A stretch of 64,000 nt of DNA from positions 62,001 to 126,000 of the forward strand of contig NZ_QRWD01000007.1 in NCBI RefSeq assembly GCF_003459505.1, written 5' to 3'. The translations under genes were made by a program, and so were the position numbers. A model generated the notes under the pieces. The model worked only from the letters and a program-made list of their open reading frames with translations. It searched no databases and was not told where the DNA came from. Every line of letters starts with the position of its first letter. Positions within the stretch are counted from its first letter, which is position 1. Origin of the DNA: Collinsella sp. AF20-14LB. GTDB taxonomy: Bacteria > Actinomycetota > Coriobacteriia > Coriobacteriales > Coriobacteriaceae. Positions 50,352-61,433 of the stretch are shown here, one piece after another.

Positions 50352-50828
50352 TTATAGATTGTCCAGGTAGTCGTCGGCATCATAGGTAAGGCTGTAGGCT
50401 TTATTCAGGATGCGCACGAGCTCCTGGGCATCGTGCTCGCCGAGCGCTGAGAGTTGTTTCGAGAGCGATGCCACACTCTCGGCATTTTTTTTCGCCGCGA
50501 AATCACGGCCTTCCTCGGTGATGCTCACCAGCACACGCCGACGATCGTTTGGATCGGTCCTGCGCTGAACGCAACCCTTGCTCTCGAGTGAATCCAAGAT
50601 ATGCGACATGCGCGCACGGGAGAATTTCAGCTTCTTGGCAATCTCGGAGGGAATGACATCACCGTCAATACCCGATAGATACTGTAAAACCGGTGCCTCG
50701 CCCACACTGGCGCCGCCGGCAGCACTCAAGGATCCCTTGGCAAGGGAACGTGAGTACACGATCAGTTTTCGAGCGACGTCATCGTAATCCACTGGGGATA
50801 TTGTCCTTTGCAACTCTAGAAGGGCCAT
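50352..50828 (-). CDS. MarR-family transcriptional regulator
   Basis: 158 residues with a winged helix-turn-helix: VIPSEIAKKLKFSRARMSHILDSLESKGCVQRRTDPNDRRRVLVSITEEG, where DxRRxxVSIT is the MarR wing. The first ~30 residues are a dimerisation helix. The ATG at 50828 lacks a clear ribosome site; a GTG at 50792 follows AAAGGAC by 11 nt and is an alternative start. Target genes are unknown; candidates are its own gene and the GH31 gene. Confidence 0.88.
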   Translation of the reverse strand: MALLELQRTISPVDYDDVARKLIVYSRSLAKGSLSAAGGASVGEAPVLQYLSGIDGDVIPSEIAKKLKFSRARMSHILDSLESKGCVQRRTDPNDRRRVLVSITEEGRDFAAKKNAESVASLSKQLSALGEHDAQELVRILNKAYSLTYDADDYLDNL

Positions 50829-50896
50829 AAAACCGTCATTTGCCGTACATTAGTTAACATTCGCAACAATTATTTATGATACCCCAACGCGGAAGT

Positions 50897-51223
50897 CTAT
50901 TGCTCGTCCTTCTTGCGTCGCATAAGCTCCTCAACGTCGACACCAGCGGCCTCGAGCATGCGCTCGACATTCTTTTTGGCGTTGGTCGTGCCGACCTTAA
51001 GCACGATCGAAAGCGGAGTGCCCACCACCAGGCACACGATGCCCACGGGGACACCCCAGCCGGGGCCGCCCTGCATACCCCACATCCCCATCAAAAAGCC
51101 AATCGCCACGAGCGAATAGCCCAGGCGCAGCCAAACATTGAGCCGCTGAATAGCATCGGACTGCATCTTTGCCTCGCGAATCAAGTCGTCGCGCGAAAGG
51201 TCGTGTCCATGTTTCTCGTGCAT
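50897..51223 (-). CDS. Small two-pass membrane protein
   Basis: 108 residues. A His/Asp-rich N-terminus (MHEKHGHDLSRDD) is followed by two membrane segments (about 33-50 and 54-73, WLRLGYSLVAIGFLMGMWG and GVPVGIVCLVVGTPLSIVL) and a charged C-terminus (KKNVERMLEAAGVDVEELMRRK). The ATG at 51223 has GAGGAGG 5 nt upstream; a longer frame to 51265 lacks one. It resembles 2TM-type hypothetical proteins; function unknown. Confidence 0.75.
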   Translation of the reverse strand: MHEKHGHDLSRDDLIREAKMQSDAIQRLNVWLRLGYSLVAIGFLMGMWGMQGGPGWGVPVGIVCLVVGTPLSIVLKVGTTNAKKNVERMLEAAGVDVEELMRRKKDEQ

Positions 51224-51366
51224 ATGGTCCTCCTCGTGCAAAGTGTGCATCATGCGCAAGTGCATCGTTTATCGAATACGTCATCTTTCAAGAGCAATAT
51301 AGCGGGTGTCGTGTAGGCGATGGAGGTCGCTGGCCATATTGCCCTTGAAGGGCGGCGTAAAATCAG

Positions 51367-51396
51367 AAGGCCGTGCGGTTGAGGCCGCACGGCCTT
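51367..51396 (-). terminator. PTS operon terminator
   Basis: AAGGCCGTGCGG/CCGCACGGCCTT, a perfect 12-bp stem with a 6-nt loop, 22 nt past the EIID stop. The T-run is interrupted (TTCTGATTTT). Confidence 0.8.
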
Positions 51397-51418
51397 GCAG
51401 GGGGCCAGGGGATGATGA

Positions 51419-52246
51419 CTAGTAGCTCAGCGCCGGATCGAAGAAGCCAATGAGAACGCCCACAAATGCGATCACGACGAGAATCAGCATCATAACGATG
51501 GGGTTGACCTTCTTCTTGGTCATCATGTACCAGCAGAAGATGATGAAGATCATCGGCAGCAGGTGCGGATAGATGCCATCGAGGGTGTCCTGGAACTTAC
51601 CGCCGCCGGGCAGCACCAGGTTGGGGCTGCAGGTGATGGAGACCCAGGTGGCGCCCACGGCACCGATGACCATGGTACCGACCATCACGATGGAATCACG
51701 CAGAGCCTTGGCTTTGGGGCCGACGAGGGCCTCGACCGCCTTGCCGCCGAGCTCATAGCCCTGGTTGTAGGCAAAGCGCATGCCAAGGAACATGAGCAGG
51801 TTCCACACGACAATATAGAAGATGGCGCCGAGCGGGGAGCCGCCGGTCGAGAGACCGAGGGCGATACCGAGCAGGATCGGGATCAGGGTACCGACGATCA
51901 GCGAGTCGCCAAGGCCGGCGAGCGGGCCCATGAGGCCGGCGCGGATGCCGTTGATGGCGTCGTCGTCGATGGCCTCGCCGTTTGCGCGAGCCTCCTCGAG
52001 GCCGGCGGTGACGCCGACAATCATGGTGCCGATCTGCGGCTCGGTGTTGAAGAACGCTGAGTAGGTCTGGAGGGCCTGCTTCTGCTCCTCGGGCGTGTCG
52101 TAGAGCTCCTCGACAATCGGAAGCATGGCGCACAGGTAACCGAAGGTCTGCATGTGCTCCTGCGAGAAGCAGGTCAGGTTGCCATAGGACCAGTTACGGA
52201 ACGACTTGGCAAGCGTTTTCTTAGAGAGCTTTTTCTTCTCTGCCAT
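51419..52246 (-). CDS. PTS mannose-family EIID component
   Basis: 275 residues. The N-terminus SKKTLAKSFRNWSYGNLTCFSQEHMQTFGYLCAMLPIVEELY is typical of EIID (ManZ/AgaD). GLMGPLAGLGDSLIVGTLIPILLGIALGL and the C-terminal membrane segments form the channel with EIIC. Its ATG shares one base with the EIIC stop (TAATG). Sugar specificity is unknown; with host-glycan enzymes nearby, an amino sugar or mannose is plausible. Confidence 0.94.
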   Translation of the reverse strand: MAEKKKLSKKTLAKSFRNWSYGNLTCFSQEHMQTFGYLCAMLPIVEELYDTPEEQKQALQTYSAFFNTEPQIGTMIVGVTAGLEEARANGEAIDDDAINGIRAGLMGPLAGLGDSLIVGTLIPILLGIALGLSTGGSPLGAIFYIVVWNLLMFLGMRFAYNQGYELGGKAVEALVGPKAKALRDSIVMVGTMVIGAVGATWVSITCSPNLVLPGGGKFQDTLDGIYPHLLPMIFIIFCWYMMTKKKVNPIVMMLILVVIAFVGVLIGFFDPALSY

Positions 52247-53103
52247 TAGATGTCCTCCTCTTCCTCATCATCTGAGCCCGAGGCGATAGCTGCCTTGGGA
52301 GCGTTTGCGAGGTCGATCTTGAGCGAAGCGATCTCATAGTTGATCAGGGCGAAGAAGCAGCCGATGCCGGCAGCGGCAATCAGGTTGCATCCCATGACAG
52401 CGGACAGGGTGAAGCCGAAGAAGAACGTGAGGAAGTCCGTCGGCTTGGAGATGACCTGCTTGAGCAGGATGGCGATACCGACGGTAGGCAGCAGCGAGCC
52501 GACGGTGAACAGCGTCTTCATCGCGATGCCGTCCATGGGCATGTAGGTCTTCATGAGGTCGACCATGGCGGTGCCGCCCATGGTGATGATGAACGTCGGG
52601 AGGAACGAGCAGACGATGTGACCAATCCAAGGCAGAACGTTGTTGACCAGGTAGAGCTTGTGGAGATCGCCCTTCTCGAGCCACTTCCACCCCATGCCCT
52701 GCCACACCAGGTTGATGGTGGCGGTGCCATAGAAGAGCACAGTGCCGAGCGTGCCGACGGCGGCACCGAGGGATGCGGCCATGCCGGCAGCCTCAGCGGA
52801 GGCGGGATCGATGCCCGAGTTCTTGATGGCGAGGATCGCCAGCGGGATGCCGATATAGGACACGGCGCGGACGTCGGCGGAGACGGTTCCGCCAGGGGTC
52901 ACGAGAGCGATGTAGACAACCTGGATGGCAGCGCCGACGAGGATGCCCGTCTGCATATCGCCCATGATGATGCCGACGACGAGGCCGGCGACCAGAGGAC
53001 GACCCAGAGTGTAGTTGCCGATCGTCGTGCCGCCCATGCCAGGCAGTGATGCCAGGCAGGCGAACAGGCCGAACAGCGCGGCTTGGAATGCATTGATTGC
53101 CAT
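52246..53103 (-). CDS. PTS mannose-family EIIC component
   Basis: 285 residues, about six to eight membrane segments. ACLASLPGMGGTTIGNYTLGRPLVAGLVVGIIMGD and GILVGAAIQVVYIALVTPGGTVSADVRAVSYIG match ManY/AgaC-type EIIC. The acidic C-terminal tail (GSDDEEEEDI) is unusual and parallels the acidic tail of EIIA in this operon. AAAGGGG precedes the ATG. Confidence 0.94.
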   Translation of the reverse strand: MAINAFQAALFGLFACLASLPGMGGTTIGNYTLGRPLVAGLVVGIIMGDMQTGILVGAAIQVVYIALVTPGGTVSADVRAVSYIGIPLAILAIKNSGIDPASAEAAGMAASLGAAVGTLGTVLFYGTATINLVWQGMGWKWLEKGDLHKLYLVNNVLPWIGHIVCSFLPTFIITMGGTAMVDLMKTYMPMDGIAMKTLFTVGSLLPTVGIAILLKQVISKPTDFLTFFFGFTLSAVMGCNLIAAAGIGCFFALINYEIASLKIDLANAPKAAIASGSDDEEEEDI

Positions 53104-53125
53104 GCTTTCCCCTTTCTTTATTCCT

Positions 53126-53147
53126 CAGCCCCTTTCACCAAGGGCTG
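53126..53147. other. Small hairpin between EIIB and EIIC
   Basis: CAGCCC...GGGCTG 6-bp stem in the 72-nt spacer. No T-run, so more likely an mRNA processing or stability site than a terminator. Confidence 0.4.
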
Positions 53148-53175
53148 TAGATACCAAAATGCGGCTGGCGCCTAA

Positions 53176-53664
53176 CTAGAAGCCAAACTGACCGCGGAAC
53201 TTGGGCCACTCACCGATGGACTTCTCCTTGATAAGGGCGAACTCGACCGTGTAGCCGGCGTTGGTGAGATCCTCGAGCGCCTGGGCCTCTTCCTGCGTGA
53301 TCGACTGGTTGTTGCCGAGCTTGGTGGTGCCGGGACGATCGTTGCAGGGACCGACGATGATGCGGTCCATGCCGGGCTTAAAGCCAAAATCGACGAGAAG
53401 TTCCTTCATGTCGAGCGGGTTCTTGGTGATCAGGAAGTACTTGGTGTCGGACTTGAGAACCTTCTCGGAGACCTCCTTAAAGTGCTCCTTGGTCCACATG
53501 AACGTCTTCTTGCCCGAGGCACTCTTGTAGGCCTCCTTGAGCACGGGGTTGGACGCTGCAGCGTCGTTGACGGCGATAAGACCGTCGCAGGGATACTCGA
53601 GGGCCCAACGGGTAACGGTCTGTCCATGGATCATACGGTCGTCAATACGGATGAACGAAATCAT
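53176..53664 (-). CDS. PTS mannose-family EIIB component
   Basis: 162 residues. FIRIDDRMIHGQTVTRWA carries the phosphorylated His13; the family core (LIAVNDAAASNPVLKEAYK, IIVGPCNDRPGTTKLGNN) is intact. It passes phosphate from EIIA to the sugar. Hairpins flank the gene in both spacers. Ribosome site AAAGGGAGAA. Confidence 0.95.
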   Translation of the reverse strand: MISFIRIDDRMIHGQTVTRWALEYPCDGLIAVNDAAASNPVLKEAYKSASGKKTFMWTKEHFKEVSEKVLKSDTKYFLITKNPLDMKELLVDFGFKPGMDRIIVGPCNDRPGTTKLGNNQSITQEEAQALEDLTNAGYTVEFALIKEKSIGEWPKFRGQFGF

Positions 53665-53686
53665 GCGTTCTCCCTTTCTTTATCAC

Positions 53687-53711
53687 CGGGGGTCTTTCCT
53701 CTTAACCCCCG
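53687..53711. other. Small hairpin between EIIA and EIIB
   Basis: CGGGGGT...ACCCCCG 7-bp stem with an 11-nt loop in the 79-nt spacer. With the hairpin at 53126 it may set different mRNA levels for soluble and membrane subunits. Confidence 0.45.
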
Positions 53712-53743
53712 CTCCATCACAAAAATTTGGGCGGATGCGCTGC

Positions 53744-54178
53744 CTAGATGTCGTCGTCCTCGTCATCGGCGTCATCGGTCGGGACAACGAGCTCGGACAT
53801 ACCGTTCTTGCCCTCCTGCAGCATCATCTGCTTGAGGGAATCCAGGTCCATGGTGGCAAGCCCCATCATGGCGGTCATAGCCATGGGCAGATTCATACCG
53901 CCGAAGGCAATGGTGTGGGCGAGCAGCCCCTTCTCGGCCAGCGTGTTCATGGCATTGGTGAGCGGCGATCCGCCCAGGATGTCACCAAGCAGGACAACCT
54001 CGTCATCGGCGGTAACGGGAGCGAGCATCGCCTTGACGTTCTCGACATACTCGTCAGCGCCCATGCCGTCCACGAGACTCGTCGACAAGATGTTCGGGGC
54101 GTCATTGCCGAGCATCTTGAGGACACTGTGCAGTCCGGGAGCGAGCGTTCCGTGACTGACCATTACCAGATACCGCAT
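53744..54178 (-). CDS. PTS mannose-family EIIA component
   Basis: 144 residues. MVSHGTLAPGLHS holds the phosphorylated His9; VVLLGDILGGSPLTNAM and IAFGGMNLPMAM are EIIA-Man motifs. A strongly acidic tail (DDADDEDDDI) ends the protein. It is the first gene of the A-B-C-D operon; GAGAGGAG precedes the ATG. The divergent GntR gene is 308 nt away. Confidence 0.94.
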   Translation of the reverse strand: MRYLVMVSHGTLAPGLHSVLKMLGNDAPNILSTSLVDGMGADEYVENVKAMLAPVTADDEVVLLGDILGGSPLTNAMNTLAEKGLLAHTIAFGGMNLPMAMTAMMGLATMDLDSLKQMMLQEGKNGMSELVVPTDDADDEDDDI

Positions 54179-54486
54179 GCGGTCTCCTCTCGACCTGCCG
54201 TGTGTCGCACGGCTTTGCTTTTTGCTGAGATTATTGTTGCGCCGGGGCATGTTCGGTACAAGAAAATATTTGCGAACGGCAACTATTCATCGGTTAACGG
54301 TAGCAACTATTTTTGTGCCTAAATTATTTTTTCTTCTAATTATTTTTAAAATAGCAGGTAGATTGTCTGATAAATGTTTTATGTTCCTTATGCACCATAC
54401 ATACCAGCAAGAATCGGGCCTGGCATCTCCGGTTTGCCCCGCAGTGTCAGACCATGTCACGTACGCCCACGACATGGAGGTACCCC
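54179..54486. promoter_or_regulatory. AT-rich divergent control region of PTS operon and gntR
   Basis: This stretch is sharply AT-richer than its surroundings, especially 54255-54400. It contains direct repeats of the form CGGCAACTATT / GGTAGCAACTATT (about 54283 and 54298) that may be regulator sites. No gene is present. Promoters for both directions must lie here, but no single -35/-10 pair is convincing. Confidence 0.5.
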
Positions 54487-55269
54487 ATGGATATGATCTC
54501 GTTTCTCGCCTCCGAACCCTTCGACCGCAGCGGTGATACGCCGCTCTATGTCCAACTTAAACATCGAATCGCCCTGCTTATCGCCAGCCAGGCGTTCGAC
54601 ACCAAGACGCCGCTGCCACGCGAGCTCGAAATCTGTGAACGGCTAGAGTTATCGCGCGCGACCGTGCGCCGTTGCTTCCAAGATCTCGTCATCGAGGGGC
54701 GCGTGGTGCGCAAACGTGGGCAGGGCACGTTCATCAAACCCCAAACCTCAGCACCCGGCATCGACCTGGCCCTGAATTTCAGCGCGCGGATGCGCGAAGC
54801 GGGACGGGTTCCGAGCTCGCAGATTCTCGCCTTTTCAAGCATACCGGCCGTCCGCGGCATCGCCTCTGGGCTCAAAGTGCCCGAAGGGACACCCGTCTGG
54901 GAGATTCGCCGCCTGCGTCTCGCCAACGACAAACCCATGGAGCTCAACTACGTCTATATCCTCGTGTCACTTTGCCCCGAGCTCACACGCAAAGACGTGG
55001 ATGGCTCGCTCTACGCCTACATCGCGGAAAAGACCGGCATCCTGCCCGCAAGCGTCGATGCCGTCTACGAGACGGTCAACCTCGACAAGCATGAGGCGCG
55101 CCTTTTGGGACAGAACACCGGTAAGGCGGCGATGCGCATCGTGCGTTCGACCTACGACAAGACGGGAACCCCGTTCGAGGTAGGCGTGCTCATCAGCTGC
55201 GACGGTCAGGCAAAGCTACACGTGCACATCGCCGCCGACAAAACAACCTTCACCGCCACAGCCCAATAA
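54487..55269 (+). CDS. GntR-family regulator, HutC/UTRA type
   Basis: 260 residues. The winged helix-turn-helix spans about 18-85 (TPLYVQLKHRIALLI; LPRELEICERLELSRATVRRCFQDLVIEGRVVRKRGQGTFI). A UTRA ligand domain follows (AREAGRVPSSQ-like start, GTPVWEIRRLRLANDKPMELNYVYI, TGTPFEVGVLISCDG). UTRA domains bind sugar phosphates or amino sugars, consistent with control of the divergent PTS. ATG at 54487 follows GGAGG by 6 nt. Confidence 0.9.
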   Translation: MDMISFLASEPFDRSGDTPLYVQLKHRIALLIASQAFDTKTPLPRELEICERLELSRATVRRCFQDLVIEGRVVRKRGQGTFIKPQTSAPGIDLALNFSARMREAGRVPSSQILAFSSIPAVRGIASGLKVPEGTPVWEIRRLRLANDKPMELNYVYILVSLCPELTRKDVDGSLYAYIAEKTGILPASVDAVYETVNLDKHEARLLGQNTGKAAMRIVRSTYDKTGTPFEVGVLISCDGQAKLHVHIAADKTTFTATAQ

Positions 55270-55388
55270 ATCCAAAACGTGGGCTCCGTCGCTCAGACGA
55301 ACGACGGCGCCCATACTCACTTTCTTTTTCAGCCCTAGTCATCGCGCAAAGCCCCTTCGGCAGCACACGGTGCAGCCAAGTCACCGCA

Positions 55389-55473
55389 GGCCGGGGCGGG
55401 AGGCGGACCTTTCTCTCGGAAAACTTCGCGAAGCCCAGTTTCCGAGAGAAAGTGTCCGGCTGCCGCCCCGGCC
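55389..55473. repeat. Extended hairpin repeat with CTTCGCGAAG apex, copy 2
   Basis: The inner stem TTTCTCTCGG/CCGAGAGAAA encloses AAAACTTCGCGAAGCCCAGT; outside it GGAC/GTCC and GGCCGGGGCGG/CCGCCCCGGCC pair, giving an 85-bp imperfect hairpin. It lies between convergent gntR and carB and may terminate both, but no T-run is present. Confidence 0.75.
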
Positions 55474-55485
55474 GACCAGGTCACA

Positions 55486-58800
<3,315 letters not shown>

Positions 58801-58801
58801 G

Positions 58802-60241
58802 TTAGTTCTCCTCGGTCGCAGCGTTCTCGGACTCGGCGAAATTCCAGCCGGCGAGGCGGTCCTTCGCGGTGTCGATGTCCAGGTAGTTCTCCTCGCCGTC
58901 CATGAGTCGCGTAAAGGCGGTAAAGAGATAGTGGGCATCGGTGGGGCCGGGCGAAGCCTCGGGGTGGTACTGGACCGAGAAACACGGGGCGTCGAGCAGC
59001 TGGATGCCCTCGGCGGTGCCGTCGTTGAGGTTCACATGTGTCAGGCGAATGCGACCAAAGCGCTCGTTCATCACGACCGGCGCGACGCCGCGACGCACCC
59101 AGGCGCGCAGGTCGCCATCGGCCGCATGCTCGGTTTCGCCGCCGGAAAGCTCCGGAATCAGTTTGCCCAGACTGGGGAACAGCAGGCCAAAGCCGTGGTT
59201 TTGCGCGGTAATCTCCACGCGACGGCTTACCAGGTTCATGACCGGCTGGTTGCCACCGCGGTGACCGAACTTAAGCTTTTCCATCTGGGCGCCGCAGGCC
59301 AGGCTGATCATCTGGTGACCAAGACAAATACCAAAGACCGGCACCTTGCCGATCAGCTGTTGCACCTGCTCATAGGTCTCCACCACGGCGTCGGGGTCGC
59401 CGGGGCCGTTGGATAAAAAGACGCCGTCGGGATTCATGTCGAGCACCTCACTCGCGGGCGTATCCCACGGCACGACGGTAAGGCCGCAGCCGGCGCGGAC
59501 GAGGCCCTCCAGAATACCGCGCTTCACACCGCAGTCGTACGCGACCACGTTGTGGCGGGCGGGAGCAGCAGGAGCCAGCGCAAAGTCATGCGTGGCAGGC
59601 AGGTCGGCGGCCACAAACTCGTGAGGCGCGGGGCAACTTACGGTCTTGACCAGGTTCTCGCCTACCAGCGTGGGCGCTGCGGCCAGACGCTCGGCAAGCT
59701 CGTCGACGTCGAAGATCTCGGTCGAGATAATGCCCATCTTGGAGCCGTTGTCGCGCAGGTGGCGCACCAGAGCGCGGGTGTCGACGCCCTCGATAGCGAC
59801 GATGCCGTGAGCGCGCAGGTACTCCGGCACGCTGACGGCCGAGCGCCAGTTAGAAGGCGTGGCGCACATGTCGCGAACGATCATGCCACGCATGGCCGGA
59901 GCGCTCGCAGGGCGCACGGCGCCGCCGGGGAAGGCCGACTGGACATCGGTCTCGTCGATACCGTAGTTGCCGATCTGCGGATAGGTCATGGTTACGATTT
60001 GGCCGGCATAGCTCGGGTCGGTCATGACCTCAAAGTAGCCCTCGAGCGAGGTGTTGAAGCAGACTTCGCCGGTCGCGGTGCCCTCGGCGCCGCATGCGCG
60101 TCCATAAAAAATGGTCCCATCCTCAAGATACAGGGTGCAGGGACCGCAAGCGCCCTTGCTGGTTTTGGCCAGCATACGCTGGCACAGCTCGCTGGGCGCG
60201 ATGGTGCGGGCGGCAGCGCCCGCAATATGGTTGTTCGCCAT
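58802..60241 (-). CDS. carA: Carbamoyl-phosphate synthase, small (glutaminase) subunit
   Basis: 479 residues, about 100 longer than E. coli CarA, partly from an N-terminal extension of ~35 and a longer C-terminus and loops. [18 protein letters not shown] starts the core; [10 protein letters not shown] holds the glutaminase Cys; NHGFGL and YHPEASPGP hold the His and Glu. ATG at 60241 follows AAGGAG. A PyrR-like hairpin overlaps the leader. carAB are a tight pair. Confidence 0.95.
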   Translation of the reverse strand: MANNHIAGAAARTIAPSELCQRMLAKTSKGACGPCTLYLEDGTIFYGRACGAEGTATGEVCFNTSLEGYFEVMTDPSYAGQIVTMTYPQIGNYGIDETDVQSAFPGGAVRPASAPAMRGMIVRDMCATPSNWRSAVSVPEYLRAHGIVAIEGVDTRALVRHLRDNGSKMGIISTEIFDVDELAERLAAAPTLVGENLVKTVSCPAPHEFVAADLPATHDFALAPAAPARHNVVAYDCGVKRGILEGLVRAGCGLTVVPWDTPASEVLDMNPDGVFLSNGPGDPDAVVETYEQVQQLIGKVPVFGICLGHQMISLACGAQMEKLKFGHRGGNQPVMNLVSRRVEITAQNHGFGLLFPSLGKLIPELSGGETEHAADGDLRAWVRRGVAPVVMNERFGRIRLTHVNLNDGTAEGIQLLDAPCFSVQYHPEASPGPTDAHYLFTAFTRLMDGEENYLDIDTAKDRLAGWNFAESENAATEEN

Positions 60242-60252
60242 AGTTCTCCTTC

Positions 60253-60270
60253 CCGGTCTCACAGGACCGG
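60253..60270 (-). promoter_or_regulatory. PyrR-binding-like hairpin just upstream of the carA ribosome site
   Basis: The RNA reads CCGGUC-CUGUGA-GACCGG, with UCCUGUGAG fitting the PyrR recognition loop UCCNGNGAG. The 3' side of the stem ends 2 nt before AAGGAG. In mycobacteria PyrR bound at such a site blocks translation; the same is inferred here. No separate terminator/antiterminator is seen, which favours translational control. Confidence 0.65.
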
Positions 60271-60402
60271 CTTAAAGGTGTGCAGTTAGGCCTCGCGGTA
60301 TTGTAACCGCAAGCATGCCTCATGGCGTTAATTTCATCGAAATGTTTACGAAATGATAATTATGACTTTCTATGCATAATGATTTTTTAATCCCCGTCCC
60401 GG

Positions 60403-60442
60403 AAAAATCATCCCGCGGGGCTTGTGGCTCACGCGGGATGAT
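60403..60442 (-). terminator. Terminator of the single-pass membrane protein gene
   Basis: ATCATCCCGC/GCGGGATGAT 10-bp perfect stem, then TTTTT on the minus strand, starting 7 nt past the stop at 60449. Confidence 0.9.
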
Positions 60443-60448
60443 GGCGTC

Positions 60449-61414
60449 TTATTTTATCTTGTCCTGCTCCAGCAGTTCGGACGGTGAGCGATCGGGCTTG
60501 CCGCCGCGGAAAATCTCGCGGCCATGCAGACGATACTCCAGGTCACGTTCGGCCTTTTCCTCGTCAATCTTGGTCTGGCTCACCACCGGGTCCTCAATCA
60601 ACGACGACACCGAGTTCACCTGCTTCTGAATGCGCTCGGCGATGGTGTCATCCATACTCACGATGCGCATCTTCCAGTCGATACTCGTAGCGTTGGATGA
60701 GCTCTTGGTCCACACGAACGTCAGGATGGCGCTCTGGTGGCCCTGGGCGGGAAACATGCCAAAGAAGGAATCGTGCTGAATGTTGCTATCCTCGTCGATA
60801 TAGGCGTGAACGTTATACACCACGCGGTCGATCTTATCGTTGAGCAACGCGTTGGTCGCAAGCGCCGCGGCCTGAATCTGCCCGTTGGACAGCAGCTCGA
60901 GCTCGTTGGCAGACGATGTGTCCAACACCGTCACCTCGACCGTGCCCGTACGCTCATCGGCTTCATCGACGGTAAAGTCGAGCGGGAACTGCGTAAAGCC
61001 GTTGCCCCACTCAAGGCCGCCCTTCAGCGCCGTCGAAACGGTATCGACCGAAACGCTCTCGGACAGGTTGGCGGTGTTCAGGCGACGCATCACGCCGTAG
61101 CCAATCTGCATGCCCACGATCAGCACCAAAATACCAATGACCACGGCCATCGCGGTCTTCGTAATGGTATGACTCACCTGCGAACCCGAAGGATCATCCT
61201 CGGACAGCGGGTCGATATGTTTTGCCTGGCTCGCGCGGTCCTCGCTGCGCAGCTGCGCTAGCGCCGCTTTGTCACCGCGCTTGGCCGCAGCCTCCTTCTC
61301 ACGCATGCGCTCGGTTCGCTTTTTGGCAAGCGTGGGATCCAAGACACCGGATGCATCGATTTCGGAGAATAACTCCGTCACTTCTTCCGGAGTCAAAGGG
61401 TTCTTGTCAGCCAT
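60449..61414 (-). CDS. Single-pass membrane protein, unknown
   Basis: 321 residues. A charged N-terminal region (1-82, KKRTERMREKEAAAKRGDKAALAQL, coiled-coil-like) is followed by one membrane helix (about 85-107, TAMAVVIGILVLIVGMQIGYGVM) and an extracellular alpha/beta region of ~170 residues (TGTVEVTVLDTSSANELELLSNGQIQAAALATNALLND). A charged tail follows. No family recognised. It sits 20 nt after the ABC transporter gene and has its own terminator, so it may be the second gene of that operon. Confidence 0.8.
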   Translation of the reverse strand: MADKNPLTPEEVTELFSEIDASGVLDPTLAKKRTERMREKEAAAKRGDKAALAQLRSEDRASQAKHIDPLSEDDPSGSQVSHTITKTAMAVVIGILVLIVGMQIGYGVMRRLNTANLSESVSVDTVSTALKGGLEWGNGFTQFPLDFTVDEADERTGTVEVTVLDTSSANELELLSNGQIQAAALATNALLNDKIDRVVYNVHAYIDEDSNIQHDSFFGMFPAQGHQSAILTFVWTKSSSNATSIDWKMRIVSMDDTIAERIQKQVNSVSSLIEDPVVSQTKIDEEKAERDLEYRLHGREIFRGGKPDRSPSELLEQDKIK

Positions 61415-61433
61415 AAACTTCCTGTCATATCAA

